Assembly: GCA_963823675.1 (NCBI GenBank)
Contig: CAWGMT010000008.1
Location: 744,001-808,000 of the forward strand
Origin: CAWGMT01 sp963823675
Lineage (GTDB): Bacteria > Planctomycetota > Planctomycetia > Isosphaerales > Isosphaeraceae
Direction of reading: 5' to 3'
DNA: 64,000 bases
The position numbers and the translations under genes are program-made. Shown in pieces: positions 38,575-46,802 of the stretch (position 1 is its first letter; each line of letters starts with the position of its first letter). Below the pieces are notes generated by a model, which saw only the letters and a program-made list of their open reading frames with translations, was not told where the DNA came from and searched no databases.

Positions 38575-39593
38575 ATGAGAGTTGCCATCAATGGGGCGGG
38601 GATCGCCGGAGGATGCCTGGCCTACTGGCTCGAGCGTAGCGGCCATGACGTCGTGCTGATCGAGAGGGCTCCCCAGTTTCGCACTGGCGGGTATGCGGTT
38701 GATTTCTGGGGCGTGGGCTACACGGTTGCGGAACGGATGGTCATTCTGCCGGAGGTGCGAGCGCACGGATACACGTTTCGGGAAGTTCGGGACGTCGATA
38801 AACGGGGTCGCAAGGTGGGTGGATTCTCCACGGATTTTCTTGCCCAAAGTCTGATGGACCGCTTCACTAGCGTACCGCGCGGCGATTTGGCCGCAGCGAT
38901 CTACCGGACCATCGGGAGCCGTGTCGAAACGCTTTTTGACAATAGCATTTCGGCCATCAACGAACGCGCAACCGGCGCGCTCGTCTCCTTCGAGCACGGT
39001 ACGGCGCGCCAGTTCGACCTCGTGATCGGCGCCGACGGGTTACATTCAACCGTGCGAGGGCTCGTGTTCGGGCCCGAACGTCAATTTGAGAAGCCGCTCG
39101 GATACCGGGTCGCCACCTTCGAGGTCGAAGGCTATCGGCCACGCGACGAACTCATCGGCGTCGCCTACACAACGCCCGGGCACCAGATCGGGCGCTTTGC
39201 TCTACGCGGCGACCTGACGATCTTTTCCTTCCTCTTCTCCGGCGAGAAGCTAGCCGGCCCAGAGCCGAGCAATGCAACGGAGCGGAAGGCCGTTCTGCAT
39301 CAGGTTTTCGCGGATGCCGGCTGGGAATGCCCGCAGATTCTCCACGCGATGGATCAAGTCAGTGACTGCGACCGTTCGTTGAAGGCAAACAGAAATTGGC
39401 CCGGTACTTCGCATCTGCATTCGTGCCGAAGACGTGGGCTGGAGTGTGGCTTCGCAACCAGGCGACGAAACTGATGGCGTTTCCGCCGCTTGCTCACTAC
39501 TTCTTCGTGCGCCATCTGCGGGACGATTTCGATCTTCCGAATTATGAGCATCGGGTTCCCCCGGAACGGGAATCCCAGCGACAATCGGTATAG
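38575..39593 (+). pseudogene. FAD-dependent monooxygenase with internal deletion
   Basis: The N-terminal 260 residues are a good flavin monooxygenase: MRVAINGAGIAGGCLAYWLE (Rossmann GxGxxG), IERAPQFRTGGYAVDFWG, and LVIGADGLHSTVRGLVFGPE (DG motif). After HAMDQVSD the sequence jumps to another frame reading FVEGKQKLARYFASAFVPKT and HFVRHLRDDFDLPNYE-like C-terminal sequence. The conserved GD motif region expected between them, roughly 80-90 residues, is missing. Deletion plus frameshift indicates a dead gene and is not explained by a one-base error. ATG 38575 begins directly at the Rossmann strand. Confidence 0.7.
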
Positions 39594-39706
39594 GACTGCG
39601 TTCTGCTCTCATCCGCTGGCTGAGAAAGTTCAAATCCCGTCAACCGTCGCTTTCACAACGACCGACGGGATCCGGCTCTGCACGGCAATCGGGGAGACAA
39701 AACTCT

Positions 39707-40651
39707 TTACTTTTGGCTCCTGGAAGCGCCGCCCGCAGAGTTGGCGCCGGTGAGTGTGACGGGGATATCCGTCACGTCCGCCTTTTTCCCCGTTGCCGAT
39801 TCTAGTTCCACACGCAGAATGGCCAAACCATTCACTGCGCTAACCGGGACTCGGACCGAGTCATCGTAGAGGATGCCTCAGCAATGGCCCTTGATTTGGG
39901 TGCGCTCCTTGACTTCGCGGCCGCGGGCATCCTTGGCAATGATTGTGGCAAACAGACGATCCTTGCCAGAGACGAGAAAGTGCTCATCCACAACACAAAG
40001 GGTGTCCGGGCCTGAACCCCAGTTGCCGACGAGAAAGTTGACGTTGGTGGCTTCGCCGATAGGCAGCATCGGGTCCTTCGCGCCCCAGACGCCAAACGAC
40101 AACTTGGCGACCGGACACGGCCACAGCACCGGGGCCGTTTTGGGCGAGGGACTGTACTGAGTTCCATCGAAGCCGACACGGTTGTAGCCGCCAGACATTT
40201 CCGTCTTGCCGTCCCATTTCATCCGGAACCACATACCTTTCCAGGCGTTTTTCGGGACTGTGCTGATCAGAAAGTCCTTGTGAACCAACTCGGTTCCGGG
40301 CACCTTCAAGTCGCCCACGCGGATGGTGAGGCCCATCCCGGCGGGTTCAAGGGCCTTGTCATACTTGCCGACGAAGCGTTTCGATATCTCGGTAAGGTCT
40401 CCGTTGCCGGTGGTATCAAAGTACAGGACATCGTAGAACGGCAAGTCAGACTTCGATCTGTCCAACACCGCCCAATGGCGGCTACGCCCCTCGGCATCCA
40501 TGAGGAACAAAGCGTAAAGCGGCTTGGCAACGTACGGTGGTTCCTTTCTGATACTGCGGTCGATCTTGGAAAAGTCCAATTCAGCGCCGGAAGATCCCGT
40601 TGTCATGATGACAACGAGAAGACCGAAAGCAAGAGTTTGCCGGGTCCTCAT
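39707..40651 (-). CDS. secreted protein with in-frame TGA in a Cys-TGA-Gly context, candidate selenoprotein
   Basis: A 314-codon frame from ATG 40651 (after GGGAG) to TAA at 39707-39709. Signal peptide MRTRQTLAFGLLVVIMTTGS. The mature domain includes SRHWAVLDRSKSDLPFYDVL, FDTTGNGDLTE and VGKYDKALEPAGMGLTIRVG, then REVKERTQIKGHC, TGA as codon 258, and GILYDDSVRVPVSAVNGLA onward in the same frame. Related planctomycete proteins, as I recall them, carry a Cys-Cys-Gly motif here, which would put TGA at a Cys position. A hairpin (39848-39862) begins 15 nt after the TGA. Alternatives are a C-to-A mutation or sequencing error at a Cys codon. Function unknown. Confidence 0.6.
39848..39862 (-). promoter_or_regulatory. 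SECIS-like hairpin, candidate 2
   Basis: Minus strand GACTCGGTCCGAGTC: a 5-bp stem with loop GGTCC, or 6 bp with loop GTC, starting 15 nt after the in-frame TGA (39878-39880). Same spacing and GGTC loop core as candidate 1. Confidence 0.5.
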
Positions 40652-40818
40652 TGTTGCTCCCTTCAAATCGACCAATGCACACTTCATCCGTTTGGTCTAT
40701 TCGATTCGCCGAAAGCCCACAGCTCACGGTTCCAAGAATCGGGGGTGAGCAAGTGGCAAATTTCTCGTTGGCGTGATGAACGCCGACGAGGAGGCGGCGC
40801 CCAGTCAGTTTTGCCTCA

Positions 40819-41052
40819 ATGACCATGCCCGAGTGCCGCTCCCCGTCCATGGTAGTCAAACGAAGACTTGGTGTCTCCCGTCACTTGCACATCCTCACTG
40901 AAGCTGGCTCCGGTTCGATGCGGCCGGACGGACAACGGCGTCTGTATTCTCTCAGGCCGGACCTTTCCGCGAACTCGATCCGAGCGTGCGAGCCAGTAGC
41001 AACACCGGGTTGGCAGGTGCCTGCCGGCGCGCATCACTTGCACGGGACCTGA
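40819..41052 (+). pseudogene. ArsR-type regulator C-terminal fragment
   Basis: Reads VKRRLGVSRHLHILTEAGSG then SMRPDGQRRLYSLRP, the recognition helix and wing of an ArsR-family winged-helix repressor. The usual FRELD continuation is in another frame and then decays. The N-terminal half is absent, and the fragment runs into the right end of a recombinase-derived element. Confidence 0.5.
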
Positions 41053-41095
41053 AGCCGGCATTCGACGCTTCGGTCGATCCGACCGAAGCTCGCCT
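41042..41095 (+). repeat. right end of a recombinase-derived element
   Basis: GACCTGAAGCCGGCATTCGA precedes the perfect palindrome at 41067-41089 (arms GCTTCGGTC and GACCGAAGC). The left part of the element is absent. Like copy D it abuts an attC-like site. Confidence 0.7.
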
Positions 41096-41160
41096 CGGAA
41101 CGCCTCGCCGATAAGCTGCGAGCGCCGAAGGCGACCGTCAGCTTCATCGGCTGGTTAGGC
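41091..41160 (-). other. attC-like cassette end after the metallophosphatase gene
   Basis: Minus strand: GCCTAAC carrying the gene's stop codon, CAGCCGATGAAGCTG, loop, CAGCTTATCGGCG, GTTCCGA. The arms CGATGAAGCTG and CAGCTTATCG pair apart from one extra base, as the extrahelical base of an attC site would. The right core GTTCCGA is again non-canonical. Confidence 0.45.
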
Positions 41161-41913
41161 CCTTAGCTCGGCCCGAGCGAGAGACGCCAACGTGTCCTCC
41201 TCAGACGGTGGCCGAAGGACGGACTGCGTGGCGAACTGCTCGGCTTGGGGGTACGCCGTAGCGCGAATCCGCTCGGCCGCGCTCGTGAGATCGTACGGCG
41301 TGTGCCGCAGCTCGACATCCGGACCTAGCACTAGCCAGTATGCTCCGGGCTCCCCGAACGGCATGCCCACGCTGCCCGCGTTCACCACCCGCAACCGGCC
41401 GACCGTGCGGTCGAACTGCATGTGGGTATGCCCGCACACGACGACGGGCACCTCGACCCGCTCGAAAATTGGTGCCAAGCGGTCGAGGGGCGTTCGACGG
41501 GTGAAGAGTTCGGTGTCGTTCCGCGGGGTGGCATGGCAGAACAGCACCTCGCCGATTCCCTGGACCGTTAGCCGGCATGTTGCGGGCCAGATGGCCAGCT
41601 CCCGCTGATGTTCAGGCTGGAGTTGATCCGCGGACCACCGGACCGGCTCGCGCCAGTGCTCCGGAGCGGAGCGATACCAATCCGTCTCCGTCCCTGTCAT
41701 TCGGGCCAGCACCTCCCGGTCGCCGTTGCCGAGGATGAACTTCACCGGGAAATCGATGTCGAGCAATCGTGCCATAGTTTCGGAGGGCATCGGCCCCGGA
41801 AGTACATCGCCCCCGATCACAACTTGATCGACCCCTGCGCGGTTGATCTCCTGAAGTACCACTTCGAGGGCAGGTAGATTCGCGTGAATGTCGTAGATGG
41901 CAGCGACCCGCAT
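41155..41913 (-). CDS. metallophosphatase-family protein (YfcE/MJ0936-like)
   Basis: 252 residues of the calcineurin-like phosphoesterase fold. The metal-ligand motifs are AAIYDIHANLPALEVVL, VVIGGDVLPGPMPSE, FILGNGDREV (GNxD/E), then LFCHATPRND and VVCGHTHMQFDR. Likely a phosphodiesterase or protein phosphatase; substrate unknown. Cassette layout: GTTAGGC 38 nt before the ATG, a GAGGAG element before the start, and a TAA stop inside GCCTAAC. Confidence 0.85.
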   Translation of the reverse strand: MRVAAIYDIHANLPALEVVLQEINRAGVDQVVIGGDVLPGPMPSETMARLLDIDFPVKFILGNGDREVLARMTGTETDWYRSAPEHWREPVRWSADQLQPEHQRELAIWPATCRLTVQGIGEVLFCHATPRNDTELFTRRTPLDRLAPIFERVEVPVVVCGHTHMQFDRTVGRLRVVNAGSVGMPFGEPGAYWLVLGPDVELRHTPYDLTSAAERIRATAYPQAEQFATQSVLRPPSEEDTLASLARAELRA

Positions 41914-41951
41914 GACCGCACGTACTCCTCGCCACGCCAGCGCCTTCTGCG

Positions 41952-42040
41952 GCCTAACGACCCGGCTCAGCTACAGCCGATGACGGAACGTACCGGCCGT
42001 GCCGATAGCATCTCGTTGAACTGAGCCGCCGGGCACAGCT
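41952..42040 (-). other. attC-like site upstream of the metallophosphatase gene
   Basis: Minus strand: GTTCAAC (fits RYYYAAC), an imperfect stem (GAGATGCTATCGGCACGG against CCGTCATCGGCTGTAGC), TGAGCCGGGTC, then GTTAGGC (fits GTTRRRY). The size of about 80 nt is normal for attC, but pairing is imperfect. Confidence 0.35.
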
Positions 42041-42142
42041 TTTGCTTTCTATGTGATCTGAATAGCTGGGCACGCGGTGTGGTTTGCGTAAATCCTTGAC
42101 CGACAAAAACGTGCCTGGGCGAGCCAAGACCAGCGTGCGCGG

Positions 42143-42664
42143 GTGCAAGTGTTATTATACCCACCGCGCAGCGGTTTAGTTCAACCCCAGCGGACGTATC
42201 CCACCCCGAGAAGATCGCTCGCGTCGTCGTTTTTCGCGGACGCGCCGCTCACTGTACAAGAGAATTCGAAGGGAGGCCGGCGGATCGGCACGCTCGCGTT
42301 GACAGGGTTCGGCGTGGGGATCGCGACCCCGCTTCTGGCGACGACCCTGGAGGTCGCCTGGCGCGGCTGGTCGTTCCTCGATGTAACGCTGATCCCTGCG
42401 ATGCTCATTTATCCGTGGTTTTGCGCTGCGGAAGGACGCCACCTGGGCCTACGGCTGGGGCATCCGAGACCATCGATCCGGCGCCTCCGCGATAGTCTGA
42501 GGACGTTGATGGTCCTGGAGGAGCAGCGGGTGGAGCAATCCGAAACGCTGTTCCGTAGCAATGATCGGAGCGCGAAGTATCTGAAGATGCTTGCTGCGAA
42601 GCATAGGAGGGCTGCCCGCGAGCCTTGGGCCCCGGCGGCCCCCGACCCACCATTCAGGCCATGA
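42143..42664 (+). CDS. possible small membrane protein
   Basis: 173 residues. The middle carries two hydrophobic stretches (TLALTGFGVGIATPLLATTL and FLDVTLIPAMLIYPWF) followed by a basic helical tail (RRLRDSLRTLMVLEEQRVEQ). N- and C-terminal ends are low-complexity, so both start and reality of the ends are uncertain. No family recognised. Confidence 0.35.
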   Translation: MQVLLYPPRSGLVQPQRTYPTPRRSLASSFFADAPLTVQENSKGGRRIGTLALTGFGVGIATPLLATTLEVAWRGWSFLDVTLIPAMLIYPWFCAAEGRHLGLRLGHPRPSIRRLRDSLRTLMVLEEQRVEQSETLFRSNDRSAKYLKMLAAKHRRAAREPWAPAAPDPPFRP

Positions 42665-42853
42665 CGAATGTGCCGAAGCTGAGCCGGAGGTTTCGAATCG
42701 CTTCACAGCTCGCCTCTGGGCCAGCCACCAGTTTTCGCGCTCTGGCACGAGCGGCACGGGCGACGGCAGCGCGTTTGTGGTCGGCGTAGCTTCGACGAAT
42801 CGCCGCCGATAGACTATGTCTTTAAGCAACGATTCCTGGGGTGCTGCATATCG

Positions 42854-43435
42854 ATGAGCGAGGTCACCCGCGTCCTATCCGCCATTGAGCAAGGCGACCA
42901 TCACGCCGCGGAGCAACTGCTCCCGTTGGTATACGAGGAACTGCGCAAGCTGGCGGCACAGAAGCTTGGCAAGGAAAAGCCAGGCCAGACCTTGGTGGCC
43001 ACCGCGCTGGTTCACGAAGCCTACATCCGGCTCGTACCGGGCGCGCCGGATGATGCGCACGGGACTCCTGCCCAGCACTGGAATAGCCGCGGCCACTTCT
43101 TTGCCGCCGCGGCCGAGGCGATGCGCCGCATCCTCGTCGAGAATGCACGCCGCAAGAGGCGGCTCAAGCACGGAGCAGAACGCCAGCGTGTCGACCTCGA
43201 CTCCGGCTGCCTCGTGTCCAATGCACCGTCGCTCGACCTCTTGGCTCTGGATGAAGCCTTGTCCCGGCTGGCTGAAACCGAACCGGCCAAGGCGGAGCTC
43301 GTCAAGCTCCGGTTCTTCGCCGGGCTGACCATGCCCGAGGCCGCGGCTGCGCTGGACGTATCCCTGGCTACTGCCGAACGATACTGGACATTCGCCAAGT
43401 CGTGGCTTTACGCGGAACTGGCCGAAGACGACTGA
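42854..43435 (+). CDS. ECF-type RNA polymerase sigma factor
   Basis: 193 residues of the planctomycete Sigma70_ECF group. Region 2 (SAIEQGDHHAAEQLLPLVYE, LVATALVHEAYIRL, FFAAAAEAMRRILVENAR) and region 4 (LRFFAGLTMPEAAAALDVSL, AERYWTFAKSWLYAEL) are both complete. Such factors typically lie next to a Ser/Thr kinase and direct a small regulon. The kinase gene starts 72 nt downstream, so they are probably one transcription unit. No anti-sigma gene is seen; the kinase may do that job. Confidence 0.92.
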   Translation: MSEVTRVLSAIEQGDHHAAEQLLPLVYEELRKLAAQKLGKEKPGQTLVATALVHEAYIRLVPGAPDDAHGTPAQHWNSRGHFFAAAAEAMRRILVENARRKRRLKHGAERQRVDLDSGCLVSNAPSLDLLALDEALSRLAETEPAKAELVKLRFFAGLTMPEAAAALDVSLATAERYWTFAKSWLYAELAEDD

Positions 43436-43442
43436 CGCCCGC

Positions 43443-43497
43443 AAAAAACACGCCGCTCGTGAGGGGATCGCGAGCCGGCTGTCGCACTGGCTTGTAG
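43443..43497 (+). promoter_or_regulatory. conserved leader block before kinase 1
   Basis: AAAAAA, then CTCGTGAGGGGAT, GCCGGC and GTCGCACTG, TGTAG. The same blocks in the same order and spacing occur at 49790-49845 before the first beta-helix gene. Either a promoter for the neighbouring ECF factor or a conserved RNA leader. Confidence 0.5.
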
Positions 43498-43507
43498 TGA
43501 GGCTCTC

Positions 43508-45980
43508 ATGAACGATCCGTCGCCACTCGAGGCCATCTTCTTCGCCGCCCTGGAGAAGGGTTCGCCGCAGGAGCGCGCGGCTTATCTCGACGAGGCTTGC
43601 GCCGGGGATCCCGACCTTCGCCGGCGCATCGAGAAAATGCTGGCCGCTCAGGACCAAGCTGGCAGCTTTCTGGAGAAACCCGCCCCTGGAGCGCATTTGA
43701 CAGTCGACTACCCGATCACGGAGAGCCCTGGGTCCGTCATCGGCCCCTACAAGCTCCTCGAGCAGATCGGCGAGGGGGGCTTCGGCGTGGTCTTCGTGGC
43801 CGAGCAAATGCAGCCCGTCCGCCGCAAGGTGGCCCTCAAGATCCTCAAGCCGGGCATGGATTCGCGCCCGATCGTCGCCCGCTTCGAGGCCGAGCGCCAG
43901 GCTCTGGCGATCATGGATCATCTCAACATCGCCCGCGTGTTTGACGCCGGCACGACCCCCCCTTCCCCCCCTTATCAAGGGGGGGCGGTTGGCCGGCCGT
44001 ATTTCGTCATGGAGCTCGTGAAGGGAGTGCCGCTCACAAAATACTGCGATGAGCACCGTTTGACGCCGAAGGAGCGGCTGGAGCTGTTCGTCCCGGTGTG
44101 CCAGGCGATTCAACACGCGCATCAAAAGGGAATCATCCACCGCGACATCAAGCCGTCCAACGTGCTGGTGGCGCTTTACGACGGCAAACCAATGCCGAAG
44201 GTGATCGACTTCGGCGTGGCCAAGGCGACGGGCCAGCAATTGACGGAGCACACGCTGGTGACAGGCTTGGGCACGATCGTCGGCACGCTGGAATACATGT
44301 CGCCGGAGCAGGCAGAGCTGAACCAGCTCGACATCGATACGCGCAGCGACATCTACGCGCTCGGCGTGCTGCTCTACGAATTGCTTGCAGGCACCACGCC
44401 GCTGGATCGCAAGCGGCTCACCAGCGCCGCCTTCACCGAAATGCTGCGGATGATCCGTGAGGTGGAGCCGCCCAAACCGAGTTCCCGGCTGTCGGATTCG
44501 AAGGATTCGCTGGCGTCGATCTCAGCGCAGCGGCAGATGGAACCCGCCAAGCTGACCAAGTTGGTGCGCGGCGAGCTGGACTGGATTGTCATGAAGGCCC
44601 TGGAGAAGAACCGCGATCGCCGATACGAGACGGCCAGCGCCTTCGCCGCCGATTTAGAGCGCTACCTAGCGGATGAGCCGGTGCAGGCATGCCCGCCGTC
44701 GGCGTGGTACCGATTCGGCAAGTTCGCCCGGCGGAACAAGATTGTCTTGGCAATGGTTGCGGCCCTGGCCTTGGCGGTTTTGGTTATGGTCGGGAGCATT
44801 GGCTGGATCGCCCGCGACCGATCGACCCGCCACGCCAAGCTCAACGAGGGCATCCTATTTGCGCTCCATGATGCCGGCACGGCGCGCGACCTGGCGTTGA
44901 GTTTGACGGGCAACCGCTCGCAGTGGCACGCTTCGCTGGCGGGGGCGTTTGCCGCACTCAAGCGTGCCCAAGACCTTGCCGGCCAGGATCAGGCAGCGGT
45001 GGATACCGCTTTGCGGAAGCGACTTGAAGGACTGCTGGCCCGCCTTGAGGCTGACGAAGCCGATCGCGGCTTTGTCGCCTGCCTGGACGAGCTTCTCGCG
45101 CAACTCACGGTGTGGGATGCGCACAGGAGTCAGTTCGCGAGTGACCCAGCATTCCCCAAGCTCGCGGATGCCTTCAACATCTTTTACGGCGTGGAGCTCG
45201 GGACGACGCCGGCTCCACACGTCGCGAGGCGCCTGCAACAACGATCGCGGCCCATCCAAGAGTACCTATTGGCCGCTCTTCATGTGTGCCATGCTCATGT
45301 GCCCGAAGGCTCTCCGCAGATGCGCCACTGGCTGGGGCATGTGCTAGAGCTGATCGACGGCGATCCCTGGCGAGCGCGAGCTCGACAGGTCCTGGAAAAC
45401 AGTGATTGGCCGAACCTCGAAAAAATGCTGAAAGAAGTAAGAGTGGACCGACACCCGCCCGCTCTTGCACCTGTTGGCGAGTCAGTTACCCCGGGATGCT
45501 TGGGTCACCAAAATGGATGTGTTTCTTCGGATTAAGGAGAATTATCCCGAAGAACTGTGGGCGAGTCGTTTCGCTAACGCCTTGGTGTACAACCTGTTTG
45601 CCTGGGTGTTGGTCACTACTTCAGATCCGGAGTTCCGAGATGAGAAGCGAGGGCTGGACCTTGCTACGCAGTCAGTCCGCCTTGCGCCGCAGGACAGCGA
45701 CTTCTGGAACACCTTGGGCGTGGCCCACTACCGCGTTGGCAACTGGAGCGAGGCGGTCAAGGCCCTCCAGAAAGCAATGGAAACAGGCAACGGTGGAGAT
45801 GGCGTTGATTGGCTGTTTCTCGCCATGGCCCATTGGCACCTCGGCCATAAGGATGAGGCTCGCAAGTGGTACGACCAGGCAGTTAGCCGGCCGGAGAAGA
45901 GCCGGCTGGTAGCGGGAATACTGCCCCGTCTTCGCGCGGAAGCCGCGGAGTTGTTGAAAGTCGAACTTAACAGGAATTGA
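43508..45980 (+). CDS. transmembrane Ser/Thr protein kinase 1 (frameshift near C-terminus)
   Basis: About 824 residues after repair. N-terminal leader MNDPSPLEAIFFAALEKGSP (shared with kinase 2), then a Hanks-type kinase domain: IGEGGFGVVF P-loop, ALKIL Lys 111, HRDIKPSN with Asp 213, DFGVAK, and an APE-equivalent MSPEQ. One membrane segment (KIVLAMVAALALAVLVMVGS) separates it from an extracytoplasmic helical/TPR-like sensor part. A one-base shift near 45460 joins VRVDRHPPAL to HLLASQLPRDAWV. The kinase carries a short insert encoded by a CCCCCCTTATCAAGGGGGG palindrome (about 43960-43987). Partner of the ECF sigma factor. Confidence 0.9.
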
Positions 45981-46077
45981 CCGGAGAAGCATAGGCGATT
46001 CCCGAGAACGCGACCAGGCCTGGCTGTCTCTTCGCGTTCTCCGTGCCTCAGTGGTTTGAAAGGTTGTCCGAAGAGAG

Positions 46078-46120
46078 TGAGAGTGGTCAAGATAATTGAC
46101 TGACCTCCGATCACGATAAT
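46078..46120 (-). repeat. 43-nt dispersed repeat, copy 2
   Basis: Reverse-complement match of 18524-18566 with one C/T difference. Lies in the 220-nt gap between kinase 1 and the ICMT-like gene. Confidence 0.85.
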
Positions 46121-46201
46121 CGATGGAAATCGCTTGATCGGATGGATGTTCTCAGTACCGGTGGCCTCTTAGACATCGGAGCCACTCGAAGGGCGAACTC
46201 C

Positions 46202-46750
46202 ATGAGCACGACAACGACTCCTGACCGGAACTCGACGCGCGGACGCGGAATTCCCCGGTGGGTCTTAATCCTCCTGGGACTCTTCGGCTGGTTGGTCGGC
46301 GTGCCGCTGGCCCATGGTGTCCTGCCATGGGCCCTGTCGTGGCTTGCGCATCGCTACGGATGGACGGCAGGCTACCCAGGTACCTGGAACTGGCTGGGGC
46401 TGATCCTCATCGCGGCCGGCACCGCCTTGCTCATCTGGATCCTCGCCTCGGGCCTGGCGCGCGCCCGAGAGCTCCCAGAGCGGATGCAGAGACTGGGCCC
46501 ACCGTTCCTGATGACCACTGGACCCTACGCCTACACGCGCAACCCGGGGTATGTTGCTGAACTGGCGCTCTGGCTCGGCTGGGCGACCCTCTTCGGCAGC
46601 CTCGTCACTCTGCTCGGGTTCGTAGTCCTGGCGGTAGTGATAATCCTGGTCCTGCCGTGGGAAGAGCGCGGGCTCGAGAGGCAATTCGGCGAGACTTATC
46701 GCCAGTACCAGGCCAGGGTCCCCCGATGGCTGGGGAGGACTCGACGCTGA
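46202..46750 (+). CDS. isoprenylcysteine methyltransferase-like membrane protein 1
   Basis: 182 residues with three or four membrane helices (PRWVLILLGLFGWLVGVPLA, LGLILIAAGTALLIWILASG, VTLLGFVVLAVVIILVLP). The C-terminal ICMT/PEMT signature is present: TGPYAYTRNPGYVAELALWL, then PWEERGLERQFGETYRQYQA and RVPRW. The family methylates small or lipid-linked substrates with SAM; the bacterial substrate is unknown. ATG 46202 is preferred over 46142 because the extra residues are not family-like. A paralogue is at 54109. Confidence 0.8.
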   Translation: MSTTTTPDRNSTRGRGIPRWVLILLGLFGWLVGVPLAHGVLPWALSWLAHRYGWTAGYPGTWNWLGLILIAAGTALLIWILASGLARARELPERMQRLGPPFLMTTGPYAYTRNPGYVAELALWLGWATLFGSLVTLLGFVVLAVVIILVLPWEERGLERQFGETYRQYQARVPRWLGRTRR

Positions 46751-46802
46751 CGAGCGCCGGCTCCGAGTCAGCGCATGGCCAGACCAGGTGTGGGAGGTTC
46801 TC

